In this document: in pieces, positions 4,833 to 11,890 of the stretch | Layout of the letters: every line of letters begins with the position of its first letter | Position numbering within the stretch: position 1 is the first letter of the stretch | Origin: a virus | Length of the DNA: 20,525 bases | IMG/VR virus record: IMGVR_UViG_3300044491_001634 | Location: 1-20,525 of that record | Reading direction: 5' to 3' (one strand) | Notes under the pieces: model-generated | What the model saw: the letters and a program-made list of their open reading frames with translations, nothing else | Databases searched by the model: none | What the model was told of the DNA's origin: nothing | Program-made: the position numbers and the translations under genes

Positions 4833-6391
4833 TGATAGACACCTCAAAGTTATATTCCGTATCCAAAGACGCTGTCGAAGACATCGTAATGAAAGAAACT
4901 CGTCACCCGTATTATAGTGTGGTTCTTGACCGTGCTAAGATGATGAACAGCTGGTTTCAGGCAGAGTATGATGAGTACACAGCCATTTCTAGCACCGTGT
5001 TTTCTGATAAGTCCTATATCATTGACCAGAGCAGCATAGAATCAGATGAGGAGTACAGAGAGCGTTTATCCAGAATGAAGTTGTTTCCGCTAGAGCAGAA
5101 GTTCTTCTCAGCCCAGCAGCGTATTTATGACGAGAACAACGTCAACAGAATGTACCCTGAAAACAAAGATTTCTGGAAGTGGAAAGAGTCTAACTTTGAT
5201 GACGCAGGATGTTCCATCACCGAGTTTTACCGAGACAAGGTTCTCTTCGTAAAAGAGGTTCTTGGATTCGGTGCGGTAGTAACCGACCTTATGATGGATG
5301 GTAGCGGAAATCCTGTTACCGACACAGACGGCAACGTAGTTCCTTACAACTTTGTTGTGCGTCCCCACGAAATATGGAACTTTCAAGTGAGACAAGGCGC
5401 TCTCACGTTGCTTGTTACTCGTCAAATGTATTACGAACTAGACAACGTTAAAAAGCATAAGTGGACTGCCTACACACCTGAGTACATCTGCGTGTACATC
5501 GAAGAGAACGGGAAGAAACAAAAGACGTTGGAAATACCTAATCCATTTGGTGAGGTTCCAGCCACGCTACTCAAGGGTCAGACGGATGCTAACAGTTCGT
5601 TCATCGTAGGTAAACCACGTAGATATTGCCTAAAAGGTATGTACCTAGCCTCTTCTGAGTTGTTCTATGACCTAAAGAAGGGTTCTGAACTGTTCGGGCA
5701 TCCTATTCCTGTTCTCACAGATTCCATTGTTCGGTCTTTAGCTGGTGTCGCTGATGATGACCAGTACGACTCTCGCACGATTAAAGAGGGTGTAGGTATG
5801 GCTATCATTATTCCTGATGACCAGCAAATACCTAGTAATATGTTGTACCAAGCAGATATGCAGGGTCTTCAGCACCTTAGAGATGTAATTTTTGGTGATT
5901 TAATGTCGCTCATCTTCTCTATGGCTCAGGTTCGGGACAAGTCCATTGTTAAGAGCAATGTGTCGGGCTCCGCTAAGAGATTTGATAACGTAGAGGAACA
6001 AGGGCTGCTAGCGTCTACAGCGATGGACATGGAAATGATAGAGATGCAGGTTCTAAGAAGAATGGCTAAGGTTCGTGACGAGGATTACGAGGGATACGGT
6101 GTAACCTACTCGAAACATTATGACCTGTCTAGTGCCGATGAGATATTCCAAGACATTACCGAAGGTATGCAGTATCATGCCATGTCTCTACCTCTTATCA
6201 AGAAGTTAACTGCGGAATATATGCGCAAGCGCTCTATGCCTCAAGAGGATATTGAAGAGGTAATGCAACACTTTAATGAGTATGGTATGCCTAAAACAGC
6301 TACTGACCTAAGAAATTTAGTGGATATTCTACCACAAGAAGAACTTCAACGCCAAGCACAAGTTGGTATTGAAACACAAAGCGAGCAATAA
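4832..6391 (+). CDS. Portal protein
   Basis: 519 aa, the usual size of a phage portal, directly downstream of the terminase group and upstream of scaffold and capsid. No catalytic motif is expected. Features typical of portals include the N-terminal helical part (HPYYSVVLDRAKMMNSWFQA, residues 25-44), a central mixed region with a long helix rich in Gln, Asp and Met (around 340-365: MLYQADMQGLQHLRDVIFGD), and a charged Gln-rich C-terminal tail (QEELQRQAQVGIETQSEQ) as in SPP1-gp6/DUF4055-type portals. Twelve copies would form the ring through which the terminase pumps DNA. The family assignment is from architecture and position. Confidence 0.8.
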   Translation: MIDTSKLYSVSKDAVEDIVMKETRHPYYSVVLDRAKMMNSWFQAEYDEYTAISSTVFSDKSYIIDQSSIESDEEYRERLSRMKLFPLEQKFFSAQQRIYDENNVNRMYPENKDFWKWKESNFDDAGCSITEFYRDKVLFVKEVLGFGAVVTDLMMDGSGNPVTDTDGNVVPYNFVVRPHEIWNFQVRQGALTLLVTRQMYYELDNVKKHKWTAYTPEYICVYIEENGKKQKTLEIPNPFGEVPATLLKGQTDANSSFIVGKPRRYCLKGMYLASSELFYDLKKGSELFGHPIPVLTDSIVRSLAGVADDDQYDSRTIKEGVGMAIIIPDDQQIPSNMLYQADMQGLQHLRDVIFGDLMSLIFSMAQVRDKSIVKSNVSGSAKRFDNVEEQGLLASTAMDMEMIEMQVLRRMAKVRDEDYEGYGVTYSKHYDLSSADEIFQDITEGMQYHAMSLPLIKKLTAEYMRKRSMPQEDIEEVMQHFNEYGMPKTATDLRNLVDILPQEELQRQAQVGIETQSEQ

Positions 6392-6409
6392 TTAACTTAT
6401 AACCACATT

Positions 6410-7156
6410 ATGAGCGAACAAAACATAGAGCAAGCTGATGCTCCTGAATCAGCTATAGAGGAGACAACCTCACAAAACACCGTACAATCACAACCAGAGT
6501 TTGACAAAGACAAGTTCTTTCGGGGTGCATACAACGAAGGAAAGAGTAAGGTCGAAAAGGACGTTGTTAGTAAGTTCTCTGAATTACTGGGGAATGACAT
6601 TGAATCATTAGACGATGCTTTTTCTCGCATACAACAGACCCTTCAACCTAAGCAAGAAGAGAAGGGTGAATCTGAGAAGTTGCGAGAACTGTTGCAGCAA
6701 TACCAGCAAGAGGCTGAAGCCGCAAAAGAGCAGTTAATGATGACTCAAATGGAGAATCGCATAAACACTGAATTTCAATCAGCATTTGGTGCACTCCAAC
6801 AAGATAATGAACTGACTTTGCGTCAAGACTATATAGAGCAACTGTTCTATAACGAGTACGAGATTGAGGAGAGCAACGGACAGTTTTATGCCGTCAAAGA
6901 CGGTGTACCTGACCTAGACGCTCAAGGCAATAGAAAGTCAGTGGCTAACTCACTCGTTGAGTTTGCTAAACAATTTGCGAAGCCCAAGAAAGTGGGCGCT
7001 GGCGGAGCAACTGGTGGTACTCCAGCTAGTAGTGAAAGACCTAGCCGAGCAGAGTTTCAACAACTTGTACGCTCGTCTAATCCAGCAGACCGTGCTAAAG
7101 CTGAGGAGCTCTTCGGGGCGATGAAAGCAACAGGCGGTTGGGCTGAACAAGCGTAA
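6410..7156 (+). CDS. Capsid scaffolding protein, putative
   Basis: 248 aa, acidic and Gln/Glu-rich, with a disordered N-terminus (MSEQNIEQADAPESAIEETT), a coiled-coil centre (about residues 80-125: EEKGESEKLRELLQQYQQEA then EAAKEQLMMTQMENRI), a Gly/Ala/Ser-rich linker near 195-208 and a short helical end (PADRAKAEELFGAMKATGGW). This composition, and the place between portal and major capsid genes, are typical of phage scaffolding proteins, which template the procapsid and then leave. No protease motif is visible. The intergenic gap before it is 18 nt and has no Shine-Dalgarno sequence. Confidence 0.75.
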   Translation: MSEQNIEQADAPESAIEETTSQNTVQSQPEFDKDKFFRGAYNEGKSKVEKDVVSKFSELLGNDIESLDDAFSRIQQTLQPKQEEKGESEKLRELLQQYQQEAEAAKEQLMMTQMENRINTEFQSAFGALQQDNELTLRQDYIEQLFYNEYEIEESNGQFYAVKDGVPDLDAQGNRKSVANSLVEFAKQFAKPKKVGAGGATGGTPASSERPSRAEFQQLVRSSNPADRAKAEELFGAMKATGGWAEQA

Positions 7157-7261
7157 ATCCATCTTTTATGGTTAGGCAAAACCTTAATTGTCATGTTCTG
7201 GTCATAGCGACCCAAAAGCTAAAATATAACCTTATACCTATAATTTAACTTTTATAAAGAC
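7157..7261 (+). promoter_or_regulatory. A/T-rich leader of the major capsid gene
   Basis: A 105-nt gap, one of the longest inside the structural cluster, directly before the most highly expressed virion gene. It contains two weak short stems (GGTT/AACC near 7170-7183 and GGTC/GACC near 7199-7212) and a very A/T-rich last 45 nt with a TATAAT-like hexamer at 7239-7244. No paired -35, no exact TAnnTTTG and no Shine-Dalgarno sequence are visible. A promoter or translation enhancer is plausible but not shown. Confidence 0.3.
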
Positions 7262-8455
7262 ATGGCAATTAATAGCAATTTCAATATATACGAACCAGAG
7301 GCGTTTGTAGAGGTAGCTCTAGCTAACCAATATCCAGACCGACCAATGGTATCTAAAGCCGTTACTAACGTAGCTGGCGCATCTATCGAAGGACTCGTTG
7401 CAGCTCGTAACAAGTCTGTAAACATCACTCGTGCCGTAAAGCCTAGTGGTTCCCCTTCTTCTTACTCAGGTTCTTATAGTCTAGGAACTCCTGACGCTAG
7501 CGAAGAAACATTAACCATCAACAAGCACTACTATGCTGGTTTCAGCATCGACAAAGCTGACCAAAAGTTTGCGCTTCCTGACTTAGTACAACAGCACTTT
7601 GTACCAAGACTACACCAGCTTATTGACCAAATCAATGCTGACGTAAAAGTAGAAGCTCGTAAGTCTTTTGAAGTAGCTTTTGCTGACAACAACACGGACT
7701 CTACTGTAATGGACGACAATGACCTTGCAGAAGCTCGTAGAATTATGGCTTCTCGTAAGTTCACTACGGATAACCTAATGATGGTTATTGACCCATTCGT
7801 AGAGAAAGACTTGACTACCCTAAACATCTTCCAACAAGCTAACACTCGTGGAGATGCTGGTATTCAGTTAGGTGGAGCTATGGCTCGTGCGTATGGTTTC
7901 GACTTCTTCGTAGACAATCAAGGTTCTAGCCACACTGCTGCTACAGTAACTAACGCTACATTAGCTGCTGACGAAGCTATCGGGCAAACTGAGTTAACCA
8001 TTGACAATGGTGCTGGCGGTGCTGCAACTGTATCTTTAGCTGAGGGTGACATCGTTACTTTCGGTTCCGCTAAAGGCACTGATGACTTCTACACTGTAGA
8101 AAGCCAAACTGCTAGTGTATTGACTCTTAAAGAGCCATTACGTAAAGCTGTTGCTAACAACGCTACTATCAACCCAGTTGATATTGCTTCAGGCGACACT
8201 GGACGTGAGCAGTTCTTCTACGACCCATCTGCCCTTGCCTTAGTAACTGCTGTAATGCCTTCAGTGGATAGCGGTTCAGGTTCAGGCGTTCGTAGAGCTG
8301 CTGGTTTCGAGCCAATGAACAACGTAAACTACACGTTGACTGTAGAAGAAACCAAGTCAGGCGCTGACATCCTTATCGAAGTACTATACGGAGTTAAGGT
8401 ATTCAGACCAGACTTAGGTGGACGATACATTCGTGGTAACGTAGCTAAGGCGTAA
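7262..8455 (+). CDS. Major capsid protein (HK97 fold, P22-like)
   Basis: 397 aa. The first 210 residues (MAINSNFNIYEPEAFVEVAL..., TINKHYYAGFSIDKADQKFA, ...LMMVIDPFVEKDLTTLNIFQ) and the last 80 (NYTLTVEETKSGADILIEVL then YGVKVFRPDLGG) look like the HK97-type shell. Between about 220 and 310 there is a beta-rich insertion (TELTIDNGAGG, LAEGDIVTFGSAKG, DDFYTVESQTASVLTLKEPL) that resembles the surface insertion domain of P22-type coat proteins. Codons are strongly biased to CGT, GCT and AAC, as expected for the most abundant virion protein. Preceded by scaffold and followed by a strong terminator. Confidence 0.85.
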   Translation: MAINSNFNIYEPEAFVEVALANQYPDRPMVSKAVTNVAGASIEGLVAARNKSVNITRAVKPSGSPSSYSGSYSLGTPDASEETLTINKHYYAGFSIDKADQKFALPDLVQQHFVPRLHQLIDQINADVKVEARKSFEVAFADNNTDSTVMDDNDLAEARRIMASRKFTTDNLMMVIDPFVEKDLTTLNIFQQANTRGDAGIQLGGAMARAYGFDFFVDNQGSSHTAATVTNATLAADEAIGQTELTIDNGAGGAATVSLAEGDIVTFGSAKGTDDFYTVESQTASVLTLKEPLRKAVANNATINPVDIASGDTGREQFFYDPSALALVTAVMPSVDSGSGSGVRRAAGFEPMNNVNYTLTVEETKSGADILIEVLYGVKVFRPDLGGRYIRGNVAKA

Positions 8456-8474
8456 GCCCTAGTAACTAATTAAA

Positions 8475-8518
8475 AGGGGTGTGGTTACCATACGTTGGTA
8501 ACTGCCCCCTATTTTTTT
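8475..8518 (+). terminator. Strong rho-independent terminator after the major capsid gene
   Basis: AGGGG (8475-8479) pairs with CCCCT (8506-8510), and GGTTACCA/TGGTAAC pair above it around a 5-nt loop (8491-8495), with a small imperfect zone between. The stem is followed by A and seven T residues. It separates the capsid gene from the connector genes and would let capsid message be made in excess. Confidence 0.85.
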
Positions 8519-8539
8519 AATACACACAAAACAATACTC

Positions 8540-8995
8540 ATGGCGTTTAGCGACTTAACACTTACTAGAAACAATATTGATGCACTAGAAGAGCTAACGT
8601 TCAAGGGCGTTAACGTCACTACGGGCACTACCGTGCTCAATCTATCGGAGAAGGATAACCTAATACTAGGTAAAGCAATTAAGCTCCTTAAAACGGATAT
8701 TCTTGAAAATCTAAGGGAATACATAAACGATTCTACGTATGCTACAGAGACAGCACTATTAGACGCTATACATGCTGCGGATTCTGAAGAACTTCTTGTT
8801 GACTTGCTTTCATACAAATTTTTAGAGTTGTGGTTTGCACAAGACGCAACGCATCAAGATAGCTTTTCATTTACTAAAGCTGGTAAATACTACCAAATGT
8901 ATAATCAATATTTAACAGCTAACCTTAGAAGGTTAAGTGGTTTACTCACTAAACCAAAGACCACGCCTAGAGTTAGATTTATGAGTTTATATTGA
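8540..8995 (+). CDS. Head-tail connector (adaptor) protein, putative
   Basis: 151 aa from ATG 8540 (MAFSDLTLTRNNIDALEELT...). The open frame reaches back to 8495, but that would place the start inside the terminator stem, so the internal ATG is chosen. The protein is mainly helical, with segments such as LGKAIKLLKTDILENLREYI and LLVDLLSYKFLELWFAQDAT, as in gp6/gp15-type adaptors that dock under the portal. The first gene after the capsid is the usual place for this adaptor. No diagnostic motif; the call rests on size, predicted helicity and order. Confidence 0.55.
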   Translation: MAFSDLTLTRNNIDALEELTFKGVNVTTGTTVLNLSEKDNLILGKAIKLLKTDILENLREYINDSTYATETALLDAIHAADSEELLVDLLSYKFLELWFAQDATHQDSFSFTKAGKYYQMYNQYLTANLRRLSGLLTKPKTTPRVRFMSLY

Positions 8996-8996
8996 T

Positions 8997-9482
8997 ATGA
9001 CAATAGGAGAAGCAGTAACAAAAGATTTAATAGATATGCTTGGGCGTATGCCTAAAGAAGTACTTACTGACGTAGGACGTGAGTATAAAGACTCTATATG
9101 GCAAACATCTCGTAAAGGCAAACAACCTGATGGTTCTGGTCGTGAAAAGCTAAATCCTAAGTACAGAAGAAGAAAAGTAAACAAGGGTGTGCAACCTATT
9201 CGTGACCATTATTATTCAGGCGCTGCGTTTCGTGAGTTCAACTACAAAGAGTCTGAAAACGCTGTTGGCTTTGGTTATGACAACGCTAAGGTATATGGTT
9301 ACATGAAAAGTCATCAAGACAAGGCTGAGTCAGGTCGTGCAACGGCTATGTATCCCATAGAGAAAGATAGTAGCTCATCCGAACAAAAAGAAGTTATACA
9401 ATTCGTAGAGAACCGCATATTAGATACACTAACTCAGCCTAGAACGATTCGTGCTAGTGCTACAACCGTTGTGAGGTTATAA
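8997..9482 (+). CDS. Head-tail joining / virion morphogenesis protein, putative (HK97 gp10-like)
   Basis: 161 aa. The segment KGKQPDGSGREKLNPKYRRR (about residues 40-60) followed by basic residues, and then IRDHYYSGAAFREF (68-81), recalls the pattern of HK97 gp10/Mu gpG-type proteins (G...P...L...Y...K, then L-R-D...G...F) that complete the head-tail interface. The place between the adaptor and the tail genes agrees. The start ATG follows the previous stop by one base. A family search would be needed to confirm. Confidence 0.5.
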   Translation: MTIGEAVTKDLIDMLGRMPKEVLTDVGREYKDSIWQTSRKGKQPDGSGREKLNPKYRRRKVNKGVQPIRDHYYSGAAFREFNYKESENAVGFGYDNAKVYGYMKSHQDKAESGRATAMYPIEKDSSSSEQKEVIQFVENRILDTLTQPRTIRASATTVVRL

Positions 9483-9938
9483 GTGGATAGAAACGCAATA
9501 CTTAGTGGGTACGTAACGAGCTTCAGCTCCTATTCATCTTCAGACGCAAGACCAACCGTTGAAAAGGTATTGAAATATAGTGGAAATAATATCGATATTC
9601 AGAAACGTGCAGACATTAAACGTGAAGTGGTCGTATTTAAACTTCTTAGTGGTTTAAGCGATTATAGATTGAATGATGAAAAACCTAGTGAATTGAACCA
9701 ACGGTTCCAAGCGCTAGTATATATTGAACAGCCCGATTCGCATAGCTTGAAAGACACGATATACGATAGGGCACTTGAAATTAGTGACCAGCTGTTTGAT
9801 TGGGCAACCGAGACGACAGCATCAGACATTAACAGTGACTTATGGACGCTCACAGTTACTGGTGTAGATAGTATCGAAGAGCAAGATGGATACTTATCTA
9901 CAACCGTAAATTTTGAAAGTATAATCCAAATATCCTAA
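9483..9938 (+). CDS. Tail completion / tail terminator-like protein, putative
   Basis: 151 aa, beginning at GTG 9483 immediately after the previous TAA; no ATG lies near the beginning of the frame, so the GTG start is the best choice. It mixes helices (SLKDTIYDRALEISDQLFDW, about residues 83-102) and strands at the end (LWTLTVTGVDSIEEQDGYLS then TTVNFESIIQ), an alpha/beta layout similar to tail terminators and completion proteins (lambda gpU, SPP1 gp17 type). The order after the joining protein and before the tail tube supports this. No decisive motif. Confidence 0.5.
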   Translation: MDRNAILSGYVTSFSSYSSSDARPTVEKVLKYSGNNIDIQKRADIKREVVVFKLLSGLSDYRLNDEKPSELNQRFQALVYIEQPDSHSLKDTIYDRALEISDQLFDWATETTASDINSDLWTLTVTGVDSIEEQDGYLSTTVNFESIIQIS

Positions 9939-9955
9939 ACTAAACACAAAAAACA

Positions 9956-10375
9956 ATGGCAAAGTTAATATTTGAATCTGCTGAAATCCTCAATAGTGGT
10001 GGTTCATCACAGGGTGTAATCAGCAACATCACCGTAGAAGGTGTAGAAGTAACACTAGAGCCTGATACAGTAAACGTAGAAGACAATCGTGAAATATACG
10101 AGTCTTATACTGGTCGTATCGTTATTCGCTCTAAAAACACTGCTTTTGATGGTGGTGGAGCAATCCTAGATAGCGCTTACGTTTCTACGGATGGTACACT
10201 TCCAACAGAAGGTAAATTAAAGTTAAATGGTAAGAGTGGTTCACACGACCTTACTACTGAACTTACTTACATTCAAGGTCATCACGCATTTGACAATGGT
10301 CGTTTAGAGACTGTATTAGTAGCTCAAGCGTCTGACGTAGACGGTGAAGTAGCTATGGTAGTAGCCTCCGCCTAA
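9956..10375 (+). CDS. Tail tube-like protein 1
   Basis: 139 aa, beta-rich. The leader before ATG 9956 is A-rich with no Shine-Dalgarno sequence. The block EPDTVNVEDNREI (residues 35-47) followed by strand GRIVIRS recurs in the next gene (EPNTQVIENNREI, 40-52, then NITVTG), so the two are paralogs with a common tail-tube-like core. Tail tube proteins stack as hexameric rings around the tape measure. Which of the two forms the bulk of the tube cannot be told from sequence; this one is shorter and lacks the C-terminal extension. Confidence 0.6.
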   Translation: MAKLIFESAEILNSGGSSQGVISNITVEGVEVTLEPDTVNVEDNREIYESYTGRIVIRSKNTAFDGGGAILDSAYVSTDGTLPTEGKLKLNGKSGSHDLTTELTYIQGHHAFDNGRLETVLVAQASDVDGEVAMVVASA

Positions 10376-10402
10376 TCCTAACACTCTAACTGGTAACGAA
10401 TC

Positions 10403-11266
10403 ATGCCTACGCAACTAAGCAAACTAGCTTTGGTTAATACTTCTGACCTTACAGAAACGTTATTGTTTTCTGTTGTTCAGGAAGGTGCGGCTGAAGCGTC
10501 TCGCCAAGTTATTAGCATTGAACCTAACACACAGGTCATTGAGAATAATCGTGAGATAATAACTAGCAAAAACTATAACATCACCGTTACTGGGGTATAT
10601 AGCCAATCCGCTAAAGCACAGTTGTATACGTGGGCACAAGCTCAAACCAACCTAGTGTTCACTGGATATGGATTAGACGACTCCATTCTTCAGATGGAAG
10701 GAACCCTGCAAATCAATAAGGGTTTCGAGGACAATATGTCCTTCAGATTCTCTAGCGCACGTGAAGCCAAAGGTGGATACGATTCCACTACGGGTAAGCA
10801 CACAGCAGAGATGTCCTACGTGAAGAATGGATTAGCCTTGTATGGTTGGCAAGAGGGTTCTACTACTGATTTAGCAGCAGGGTGGACAGATACCGTTGAG
10901 ACGCTAGACTTCACAGCAGGTATTCAGACACTTACGGATGCAAGCGTTGGTAGCGGAACTATGTATCGAGACATACACTTTCCGTTCCCAGCCAAGACGC
11001 TAACATTTAGTATAGATGTAACTGAAGACTCTGCTAGTAGCGCTCTTATTGGTATTCAGTGTTATGATGACGCTGGCTCAACTACGGGCGTGCAAGCGAC
11101 TACAGCGATTAGCGGAACAGGGACTACTCAAGTAAGCAAGACCCTTGTGGCTGCTTGTGAGTACGTTAGAGTCTCTATTGAAATTGGAAGCACAGACACT
11201 GTTAAATTCCAGAATCCGACTCTGCAACTTTCTACTGATTATGAATTTGTAGAGTTTAACACTTAA
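10403..11266 (+). CDS. Tail tube-like protein 2 with C-terminal carbohydrate-binding-like domain
   Basis: 287 aa. Residues 1-130 are the tube-like core shared with the previous gene (VISIEPNTQVIENNREIITS, 36-55; EGTLQINKGFEDNMSFRFSS, 99-118). Residues about 145-280 form a separate beta-rich domain (GWQEGSTTDLAAGWTD, TLTFSIDVTEDSASSALIGI, YVRVSIEIGSTDTVKFQNPT) with the look of a CBM4/9-type jelly roll, as occurs on the outer face of some major tail proteins. The extension could decorate the tail shaft and bind glycans weakly. It sits before the chaperone genes, the usual place of the major tail protein. Confidence 0.6.
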   Translation: MPTQLSKLALVNTSDLTETLLFSVVQEGAAEASRQVISIEPNTQVIENNREIITSKNYNITVTGVYSQSAKAQLYTWAQAQTNLVFTGYGLDDSILQMEGTLQINKGFEDNMSFRFSSAREAKGGYDSTTGKHTAEMSYVKNGLALYGWQEGSTTDLAAGWTDTVETLDFTAGIQTLTDASVGSGTMYRDIHFPFPAKTLTFSIDVTEDSASSALIGIQCYDDAGSTTGVQATTAISGTGTTQVSKTLVAACEYVRVSIEIGSTDTVKFQNPTLQLSTDYEFVEFNT

Positions 11267-11292
11267 TAACCCTAAAATAAAGCGAGCAATTT

Positions 11293-11694
11293 ATGGGACG
11301 TATTACAAAAGTAACGGGCGAATTTATGGGGGTTCGGTTTGAAGTCAAGCCGACCCCTATTCGTTTTGATAAGGTAGTCGAAGAGCGTAGACAAATGCTC
11401 TTGGGCTGGTACAAGGATAACCATCCTAAGCTTCATAAGAAGATTACCAACGATAATCTTTCTATTGATGATTATACGATGGAAGACCTTGAAGCACTGA
11501 ACGCATGGCGTTTAGACGAAGAGTTTCGTGCTAAGTACTGTAGTTATACAGCGCAACACTGCATGAAACTAGACAAACAGATTACCGATGACACTTGGAA
11601 GTCGGATGACTTGGAGCTTGGAACGCTTGAGGAAGCGTGGGATTTTTTTACGAACAGGCGACAAGTACCTTCCAATGGAGTCGGAGTACTTTAG
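11293..11694 (+). CDS. Tail assembly chaperone, short (G-like) form
   Basis: 133 aa, starting at ATG 11293 and ending at TAG 11692-11694. It is charged and helical, sits between the tail tube and tape measure genes, and overlaps a second frame that has no good start of its own. That is the layout of lambda G/T-type chaperones, which bind the tape measure and recruit tube subunits. The slippery stretch of seven T lies at 11643-11649 (codons GAT TTT TTT), 42 nt before the stop. Confidence 0.75.
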   Translation: MGRITKVTGEFMGVRFEVKPTPIRFDKVVEERRQMLLGWYKDNHPKLHKKITNDNLSIDDYTMEDLEALNAWRLDEEFRAKYCSYTAQHCMKLDKQITDDTWKSDDLELGTLEEAWDFFTNRRQVPSNGVGVL

Positions 11695-11882
11695 AGTCAT
11701 TAGACTTGCTCGCACCTAATGACCTAGTGGTTGAAGTTGGCGGTGCATACACATACTACTGTTATGTACTTGCCGACTTTAATCCATTGCGAGCTAAGGA
11801 ACTTGAAGCCGAGTGTTCCATAGAAGACATAACTAAGGCTATGATGGCTCGTGAAGCGTACCATAAGCCTAAAAACGAGTAA
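11293..11882 (+). CDS. Tail assembly chaperone, -1 frameshift (GT-like) fusion
   Basis: If ribosomes slip back one base on T TTT TTT (11643-11649), the first 119 residues (to ...EEAWDFF) continue as YEQATSTFQWSRSTLESLDL and on to TAA 11880-11882, giving a fusion of about 196 aa. The second frame opens only after a TGA at 11628-11630, just 13 nt before the slip site, and its only early start is a GTG at 11637, so independent translation is unlikely. The end (ADFNPLRAKELEAECSIEDI then TKAMMAREAYHKPK) resembles the T-part of such chaperones. Its stop is 8 nt before the tape measure start. Confidence 0.75.
11643..11691 (+). promoter_or_regulatory. Programmed -1 frameshift site with downstream stem-loop
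   Basis: Heptamer T TTT TTT (11643-11649) in zero frame fits the X XXY YYZ rule for tandem slippage. Thirteen nt downstream, AAGTAC (11663-11668) pairs perfectly with GTACTT (11686-11691), with further partial pairing inside (TCC with GGA), giving a possible stimulatory hairpin. The spacer is a little longer than the usual 5-9 nt. Confidence 0.65.
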
Positions 11883-11890
11883 ACAAAGAC

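Noticed and set aside
8495-8539. Upstream extension of the connector gene to 8495
   Set aside because: This start lies in the loop of the capsid terminator; the internal ATG at 8540 has a normal A-rich leader.
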